From: Branchinecta lynchi
Lineage: Eukaryota; Arthropoda; Branchiopoda; Anostraca; Branchinectidae
NCBI GenBank assembly: GCA_023053575.1
Contig: JAKZAP010000016.1
Location: forward strand, 21,408,030-21,472,029
Reading direction: 5' to 3'
Length of the DNA stretch: 64,000 nt
A program made the position numbers and the translations under genes. Every line of letters begins with the position of its first letter. The stretch's first letter is position 1. This document shows positions 57,348-64,000 of this stretch, one piece after another. The notes beneath the pieces were generated by a model. The model made no database searches. It saw nothing but the letters and a program-made list of their open reading frames with translations, and was not told the DNA's origin.

Positions 57348-57500
57348 CTCCGTAGCATGTTCGCAGTGTGTGTAGCTGCTTCTCGTTTAGTACCGTCCGA
57401 ACCCTGGTTGGCTTTCCGTCGGTTCCGTTCCCTGAACTCGAATGCTTTCTTGATCCATCTTTGGAGGGTTTGGCGCTGACGACCGTCTCTGAACAACTGT
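57348..57500 (-). CDS. Isl: Islet exon: linker and N-terminal third of homeodomain
   Basis: The frame starts with two bases completing a split codon, then about 34 Ser/Lys/Gly-rich linker residues (SCSETVVSAKPS...GNGTDGKP), then TRVRTVLNEKQLHTLRTCYG, which is the homeodomain N-terminal arm and helix 1 of Islet proteins almost unchanged. Numbered so that W48 and N51 fall in helix 3, this exon carries homeodomain residues to 21 plus the first base of codon 22. The donor reads GGAG|GTAAGA. The acceptor is probably the AG after a T-run at 57501-57502; in-exon AGs a few bases further in cannot be excluded. The exon has no ATG in frame, and a different frame stays open across it, so a simple ATG-based ORF search picks the wrong frame. 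Confidence 0.93.
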
Positions 57501-57639
57501 CTAAAAAAGGAACAGAGATTAACTTCTGTATGACAGGACTTGTTGGGTGCTGATGTGATCCACATACTGGTTATTGCACGTTCATTCTAAGAACACTATG
57601 GAGGGTTTTTGGTGTCATCAAACGATACTTCATTCATCG

Positions 57640-57870
57640 CATACATTCAATTAAATTCATTTTAATTTAAACATTCTTTAAACAAAACAACAAATATAAC
57701 ACTCCCAAGAAGGGCACAGCCGTGTCCTGTGTGGGAGTGCACAACTTTTAATCACCTATTACAAACGGTTGACACACATCTCTCGTCTTAAGCTTCTCAT
57801 TTCTTTTTCTTTACCCCCCCCCCCCCACCCAACCCAACCCTCATGCACTAAATAATAATAATGAAATATT
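57640..57870 (-). repeat. Dispersed repeat, inverted partner of 17155-17420
   Basis: The reverse complement carries GGTGAATATTTCATTATTATT, GTTGGGTTGGG, AAGACGAGA, GTTGTGCACTCCCACACAGG and GTGCCCTTCTTGGGAGTG. Confidence 0.65.
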
Positions 57871-59072
57871 CACCTTAAATAAAATTCCGAACAAGATTCC
57901 ACATTTATCGAACTATCCAAAAAATAATTTGTCAATCCGTTTTTAAACAAAAACTGGTTCTCCGACTCCCTGATTCTTCCCGGAAGATGATTTCTTACCT
58001 TCACACCCGATCTCCTCACACAAAACCATGCGCCATAAATCATGTGAAAATAACGTAAACGCATGAAGTTCCACTCTAAAGAAACGTTAGGAAACTTGAC
58101 AGGGCCTCGCTCTGCTCGTCTACTTGTCTCTTATTTATTTGCTTATAGACTTGGAGAAAATGTAATTATTTAAGAAAACTGAGCGCCCAGTAAAGTGTCG
58201 ATTAATGGTCCCCCTAAAAACACCATAGGGCAGAACCAAATGCTCTTGGTGTGGTGGCAGTCGGGAGTCATCACATTTCCACTTAAGTGATTAGCGCCAG
58301 TTGTTGAAGTATTAAACACCCTGCTCACAAGATTTTGCCTCAGTCGCAAATCCACATCAGGAGGCCAATGAACACAAGATGTGTCATCCTGGGGACATCC
58401 ATTCTAATTTCTTGTTGGTATAGTTCACAATAGTTTCGTTTTTATCTAAGTTTTGTTCGCCGTTCGCTTAGCCCGGTTGCTTATATTTCCGTTTTCGAAC
58501 GCCGTCGAAGTTCACAGTTTGCTTAATTCGTGTTTTTACGACTCCGGCGAGCCTTGCCCGGTCGACGTTTCTTCGACGATTTAAGCAAACTTTGAACTTG
58601 CTAGCTCGCGAAATTGGACGGTCAGAGTTTAAAGGACAAAGAAAGGAACTGTGACGGGCGACCAAAAACGGTATTTAAATAGAGACCTTTGAGTTTGAAA
58701 GTAGCTTCAAAATTCGATAAAAAAACGCAACTATTTATTTGCAAAATTCCTGTTCTTCGTACGCAGTGCAATTATGTGCAAAGCCTCTTTGCTAGATCTA
58801 TTATTTTTTTTACTCCTTCTTTGAGTTTCTTCTACCTTCTTCTGAAGTAAGTCAAATTATAAACACAAAAATCTCTTGTAGCTACATCCTGCGGATAGAT
58901 CTTGTCTTCTGGAAGATCCGAGCATTGATTTCAATGTTATCAGGATATGATTTATAGTATAATTTGTTCATTTTGATCACTTGATCATAAACCATATCTT
59001 ACGTGAATTATTAGTATCGTGTGATTCATGCATGTGAGTGGATACTACGAGCTGAAATGAAAGGAACGATTA
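57871..59072. other. Upstream intron or flank, unassigned
   Basis: A 64-codon minus-strand frame at 57870-58064 (YGAWFCVRRSG...) adjoins the repeat above and may be a LINE terminus. No LIM-domain exon seen. CACTTAAGTG, a palindrome resembling an NK2-type homeodomain site, occurs at 58279-58288. Confidence 0.4.
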
Positions 59073-59182
59073 CAGGCCCGTATCCAGGAATTTTATTTCG
59101 GAGGGGGTGTGCCTTTCGGGGGGGGGGGCCTTTAAAAATAATTATTTGTGTATGTTTCGGGGGGGGGCTGGATACGGCCTTG
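59073..59182 (+). mobile_element. hAT-like MITE copy 5, short
   Basis: 110 bp. Ends CAGGCCCGTATCCAGG and CTGGATACGGCCTTG; 8-bp duplication AACGATTA (59065-59072 and 59183-59190). Confidence 0.88.
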
Positions 59183-59190
59183 AACGATTA

Positions 59191-59930
59191 CCCTGAATTA
59201 GCTCAAATTTCAAATCAAATTATCAATAATCATAGTTTTTACCACAGTTGTTGTCAGCTATTCAGACGCAGGGGGAAAATGTTGATATCGGTGACCATAT
59301 GCAAATACCAATGGGTGACGTTTTTTTTATCATGCGCTGCTGCTAATTCAGCTCCATTTTGCTTTATTACCCGGAAAATCGGAATACTTCTAAATTACTT
59401 GGATGGTTAACTCTTTTGTAAACCATTCTAGCGTGGAATAAAAATATCCAAATTATGGAAATCCAAAAAGGCAGAAACCAGTCTGCGGTGAAAATTAGTC
59501 CTCCAAAAGTCAACAAGCAGAGCGACCTCCGTGACACCCAATACTGTAAATCCTTCATGTACACACTAACATCTGTTTGATCAGGCCAACAAGAAGGGGG
59601 GTCTCGCAAGGGCGATCACAGACACAGCCCCCTGCTGACTTTTTGCACTAAATTCGTCCGGATCGTTCTGCTCCATTTGACATCAGCTGCAAACCTCGGA
59701 CTGTCACTTGTCATTTGATTATGACAGCACAGATGGCGGCTCGAGGTGACTCGTAACGGGGAGACTGTGGTTTCCATCAATTACTTCTAATGATTTCCTT
59801 CGTTGTGCAATTGCGCGTAAGTAGGATGTCTAACATCTCGTTTCTTGGACAATCGACATAAACGAAAAACTTAATATTTTCTTTACTCTTCGAGAGAGCA
59901 GAATTAAGCTACCATACTCTAGACACTTTA
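59191..59930. other. No recognisable feature
   Basis: Nothing supported. Confidence 0.4.
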
Positions 59931-60240
59931 GAATAGAACAGAGTAGTGTTTATTTATCCTCGATTGAACTATAATTTGTATATACACGACGTACAAACAT
60001 ATTAATGCATTAAAAGATAACGATCCTACTACACATAATAAATTATCTCCTGTTTAGATTCCCCCTCACATTTTCTACCACCATTTTAAAAACGTTGTCT
60101 TTGGTCGATGTTAATATATCAGGGAAGAGCAACCTTCCCCTCAACTGATCCGGTAGAGGAGACTCCTGGCATTGCACTAAGAGGTGGGCAACAATGTCCT
60201 CACCAATAAGACAGATCGGACATGTAATTATCACTTTATC
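59931..60240 (-). mobile_element. LINE ORF2 C-terminal fragment (different family)
   Basis: The minus-strand frame contains CPICLIGEDIVAHLLVQCQ, a C-x2-C...H-x4-C motif as in LINE C-termini, then RLLFPDILTSTKDNVF and a stop at 60043, followed by AT-rich possible UTR. It differs from the family at 20986-22054. Confidence 0.55.
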
Positions 60241-63200
60241 TCTTATAATAATAATAATAGATAAATTGCCCATCATAATGCACAAAGGCACGAAAAGACG
60301 GAGTAATTAAATGAAGAAGAAGAAAAAGAACAAGAAATAATGAAAGCTGTCAACAGAAATAATAGAAAGAACACAATAAACTTAAAAAGAAAACCACACA
60401 AACTGACAGAATATAGACTGAGAAAAGTATCTGCTCAGCTGCATTAGGGCTTCGCTGAAAGCGCTCTCGCCTTTCCCGGATAACAGATATAGGTCTGCTA
60501 CTTGTATTTAGTGCTATATTTTATACTTTGTTCATGACAAATATTCAACAATTAAGGAGGTTTTAAATATTTAGGGTAAGCGAACATTCTATTTCGATAT
60601 TGACTACAAAGTCCAATTCGGTGTCTTCACTTTGAAAGTCACTTTTCCAATAAATTAAATTCTGTAATCAGATCTACACCTATAGATTTCGAAGTTCTCC
60701 ATTTTAATATTTTCACACGAAAAAATGAATGAGCTAACCAGTCGTTTCATCAATCGAAGTAGAAAAATGCACGATTTTCCACTGGCAATGCGGCTTTACA
60801 GAGTTCCACTGTGCAGCTTGTTAGAAACCTTCTAACTATAATTAAGTATTTTGGTCTTCTTTTTATCTGAACTGAACTTGCAATTCTTCCCCCCCCCCCC
60901 CCAAGAAATCCATTGCACTCAACCATATACGAGTACATCGGTCCTCATAGTTTGTTAGATCCACTGTGATAAAATCAAGGAAACCTTTATAATTATGCAT
61001 GGCAGTGACAATGTGCGGTTCGGTTCAAAGTGCTCGTGGCCAGGGGCGTTACGTATAGAGGGGGGAGGGGGGCGCCCCCCCCCCCCCCAATGTCGTCGGC
61101 CAGTCGGTAAAAAAAAGATTTTTCGTCAAATGAAAAGGTCAAGAATTATATATTGTAAACACTGGACACAAATTATAGCGCCACCGGGGAAAAATTTGTG
61201 AATTTAGAGGAACTTAAAAATGATTTTTTTTTTTTTTAGATTTTTTTAGTTTGTAATAACTAGCCTGTCGTGCCAGTTTTCGCCGGCATGAGTGAAGACG
61301 TAGTTGGTTCAGGAACCAAACTTTTCTCGAGATTAGCCGGAACCCCTCCAACGCTCGCTCCCCCTTGTCTACCGTTTGAACACATTCGTTCCGCTTCGTT
61401 GCCCAATTGTGTGCAAGTTGTTTATTGAGAAGTGTCGCACCCCTGGAGCGTGATATGATTGGAAAAAAAAATGCGACAAAGGTAATTGAAAGATAATGTC
61501 TCAATCAGAAAAATTTATGGACGATCTGGAAGTGGAAAGAATCACTGAAGTGTGGGCGAATGATGCACGGCAGTTTTGCTCGTCAGGGTCACTGAATATT
61601 TGCACCCTCATGCCTTCTTCTTGTTTTTTTCTTTGATTTTGTCTGGTTGATTATGTATTGATTGGATGGTATAATCGTGCTGATTAGATTAAAGCACAAT
61701 GGACACTTCTAATGCTTTACTTTGTATTAAATGCTTCACAAATGAATATTTCCTACTTCCTTTAGAAGGCGCAACGAATATCGGCCGTTTTCTTGTTATC
61801 CCTTGTCTTTACCTCTCTGGCATTTCGGCGATCCAAATCTTAGGAGCTGGGATATCGAAGCAGGAAATTCAAAAACTCCCAGAAGTGCTTGATCGAAAAG
61901 GATATATTTGACATGTCACCAAAGTCAAGCCGCAGATGCAGTTTACCTGATTGTTCTAGTGTTTCATCAGAAGTTCCATGGCTTAAAGTGCCTACTAAAA
62001 GTTTTTTCTTTGGGGAATAGTGCTGTGAAGCTTGATTAGCTTGCTTTATAAAAATATACCAGAATATGCAATAAGCTTATAAAAAATGACATAGCTACAA
62101 AAATCATTCAAAAACAAATAACCTATTCAAATCTGAATTATACAAGCTGATTTATGCATAAAATAAAGATCTACTAAGTATAATAAGAAACATCACTTTT
62201 ATCTTTGTCCAAGCTAGTACAGTGAGCATGTACAGGCCCAAAAAATTACGCTTTGAAATATCACAGAGAGGAAACTGTTGAAAAAGCTGCTGATCTAGGG
62301 GGTAAGCATTGTTCCTAGGTTGTTACAGAGTGGCATTGGGGTAGTTTGATGTGCCCATTGAACTTTAAGGGTACTAGGACCCCGAAAAAGACGGACGTGT
62401 GACCAGATTGTAAGCAAAGTTTTTTCCCGATACAGTTTCATAGACAAAATCGCCCCAAGCGTGCAACTCCAAATAAGCTGTAGCTGCAGATGTAGTGGGC
62501 GATAAAATCGCCCCAAGCATGCAGCTCCAAATAAGCGGTAGCTGTAGCTGTAGCGGGAAAAAACTCAGCTTATTTGAGCCCATAAAAAGTAAGGACAAGT
62601 TCCCAACAGAGGTATGAAGCTCAGTCGTTGAGACAGGGCCGTGTATTGATTTTACAATAACTCATGCTTAGTATAGCTTCGGTCAACTTCCCCAACGAAA
62701 AGATGTCGTTCGGTCGTGCCTTCGAGCTCCCTCCCTCCAGAGTAAACTTCCATGTGACCGGCCCCATATGCATACACAGATTGTTTTTCTTTGCTTCTCA
62801 AGTGTTGCAGGACTTACCCCGAATATATTATTGAGCTTAGAGGGAAAGAACGAGCAACTCCTAAGGTTTGGTCTGGAGGGGTTTCTAGCTCCATTTTTTA
62901 TCCAACACTTCGCTGCAACTCGCGCAACATCCTCGCCATAGCTTATAAATACCCGCTTTTTGGCTTTCGTTGTCGTTTAATCATTGCTCACACTGAACTT
63001 GATCCCAATTACTATTAAATATTTAGTGTTGTTGTAAACTGGATTTTAGTCATTTTGTTAGGTCGTACTTTACGGTCTGCGAAATGAAATTTTTTCCGAT
63101 GCAAGGAGCGAACCGATGAACGCGATTTAGCTTGATTCAAGTAAAATCATGTGTGAGAACAAACATATTACGCTCTACAAACAAACTGATTAGAACGCCG

Positions 63201-63452
63201 TGACCTACAGTTTAAGTTGAACGCCTGGGCACAAAATCTAATTGTTTTTCGCTTCTTCTTTAATACTAGACTCAGTGTATGCAGTATATATTTGCATTTC
63301 CTGAAACAATGTCGTGTCGGTGGCTCAAAATAATAATTATCTGTAGGCTACGGCTTTTTATTCAGTTTATGACTCAGTTTCTTCGCGTTTAATTTTGATT
63401 TTGGGGGGCAGTGACGGGGCTGTGTGGGGGTCGGTAGCTAGCTATGAAATCT
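60241..63452. other. Mostly unassigned 3.2 kb
   Basis: No LIM-domain exon (searched for Cys/His spacing and the HIECFRC motif), no tRNA. C-run at 60891-60902, G/C-run block at 61061-61088. A short repeat AAAATCGCCCCAAGC.TGCA.CTCCAAATAAGC occurs twice at 62447-62540. Confidence 0.4.
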
Positions 63453-63456
63453 TTAA

Positions 63457-63720
63457 AGGACGTCTCGCACTATTTAATATCAACTTACAGTATTTTAATA
63501 TTCAAATACTTTAAAACTAGACTGAAAAAAAACTTCTCGCCGACAACCATCGACAGCGCGATACACATCGAAGGTAGCAAAATACGGCAAGTGAGAAAAT
63601 CAGCGTGGTTTTGTTAGAGTGGTTAGAATGTACCGTACGAAATTGGGGTCTCCGGGTTTAACAATGTATGGAGTGATTATGGAAGTAGGTTGCGTTAGTA
63701 ATATAGGTAAGACAGGTCCT
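63457..63720 (+). mobile_element. TTAA-flanked MITE T1, copy with internal deletion
   Basis: 264 bp. Starts AGGACGTCTCGCACTATTTA and ends AGACAGGTCCT; TTAA at 63453-63456 and 63721-63724. It lacks about 50 bp present at 39210-39525 (ACCGGTTTTTCTGATGG block). Confidence 0.85.
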
Positions 63721-63724
63721 TTAA

Positions 63725-64000
63725 GCAGGCTGTGAAGAAGTGAAGTAGGGAAGACCGGCTGATACAAGGGCTGATATTCATACCTCCTGTCCCAATTGTC
63801 CTAAACAGTGAAAAAAATTAAATAAAGACATAGACATTTTTTTAATTTCATCAAAAACACATACATTAAGCAAACAATTTACGATTAGCGGCCACTTTTA
63901 AGACAAAAAAATCCTGATTGTGGCCGTAATTCTAACCACCATGAATCCACTATAAAGGTCCTATAAAATAGGAACGTTGAATAAATCGAGCGAAAGGTAA
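63725..64000. other. No recognisable feature
   Basis: AT-rich end of the window. Confidence 0.4.

Larger units (their letters stand above)
29411..57500 (-). other. Isl: Islet LIM-homeodomain gene, visible 3' part (gene span)
   Basis: Four minus-strand exons join in order 57500-57348, 54278-54130, 33151-32945 and 29608-29411. Introns are 54279-57347, 33152-54129 and 29609-32944. Each begins with GT and ends with AG, and the phases are 1, 0 and 0, so the homeodomain frame continues to a stop at 29411-29413. Islet proteins are nuclear transcription factors with two LIM domains, a homeodomain and a conserved C-terminal segment; in animals they specify motor neurons and other neural, cardiac and endocrine cells (family knowledge). 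The LIM exons and start codon were not found between 57500 and 64000 and are presumed upstream. No clear polyadenylation signal lies close to the stop; the first AATAAA on the minus strand that I noticed is about 790 bases downstream, inside a MITE. The introns are full of transposable elements. Confidence 0.93.

Noticed and set aside
57344..57565. 73-codon ATG-initiated minus-strand ORF
   Set aside because: It is the wrong frame of the homeodomain exon 57348-57500; the correct frame has no ATG.
58279..58288. CACTTAAGTG palindrome as an NK2-type regulatory site
   Set aside because: A 10-bp palindrome is expected by chance about once per kilobase; no clustering or conservation can be shown from this window.
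1..64000. CRISPR array or bacterial-type system
   Set aside because: Repeats here are transposon cores, microsatellites and minisatellites without regular spacers; the locus is a spliced animal gene region.

Overview
The window is eukaryotic, animal nuclear DNA: AT-leaning, intron-rich and crowded with small transposable elements. One host protein-coding gene can be supported, an Islet-class LIM-homeodomain gene (Isl) on the minus strand. Four exons are visible: the two halves of the homeodomain (57348-57500 and 54130-54278), the conserved post-homeodomain exon (32945-33151) and the last exon with the stop codon (29411-29608). Reading phases agree across all three introns (3.07, 20.98 and 3.34 kb). 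The two LIM domains and the start codon were not found and probably lie beyond base 64000. The C-terminal tail ends in an acidic SDDS stretch rather than the vertebrate Isl1 ending as I remember it, which suggests an invertebrate bilaterian. I cannot name the phylum.

Two identical tRNA-Glu(UUC) genes (16627-16698 and 26254-26325, minus strand) are the only RNA genes I trust. There are no rRNAs, CRISPR arrays or bacterial features.

Nearly everything else recognisable is repeat. (1) Two families of tandem-repeat-cored elements, called F1 (1071-3083, 3392-4734, 13581-16174, 22966-25285, 19673-19914) and F2 (5361-6338, 29716-30682, 49870-50226), share a 5' end AACAAGA plus mini-hairpin, a word repeated at both ends, and a terminal palindrome at the 3' side. 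They resemble non-autonomous Helentron or 'pearl' elements. (2) Three MITE families are flanked by TTAA duplications: T1 (AGGACCCC), T2 (AGGACACC) and T3 (AGTTTAACTG). (3) A hAT-like MITE has five copies, four with 8-bp target duplications. (4) PIF/Harbinger-like elements have 3-bp duplications. (5) TA-flanked CACTGT elements include a 384-bp foldback beside a homeodomain exon. (6) LINE 3' fragments end in different microsatellite tails. (7) A DIRS-like reverse transcriptase fragment lies inside an F1 element.

Layout: 1-5.1 kb is a Harbinger-like element containing two F1 copies; 5.2-13 kb holds F2, MITEs and unknown DNA; 13.4-16.3 kb is a T1 element split by F1; 16.6-29.4 kb is the 3' flank of Isl, with tRNAs, a tandem duplication split by a LINE, a large F1 array and two CACGTG minisatellites; 29.4-57.5 kb is Isl; 57.5-64 kb is upstream intron or flank. 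Several repeat pairs form natural filled-site and empty-site comparisons, which define element ends and target duplications without outside data.
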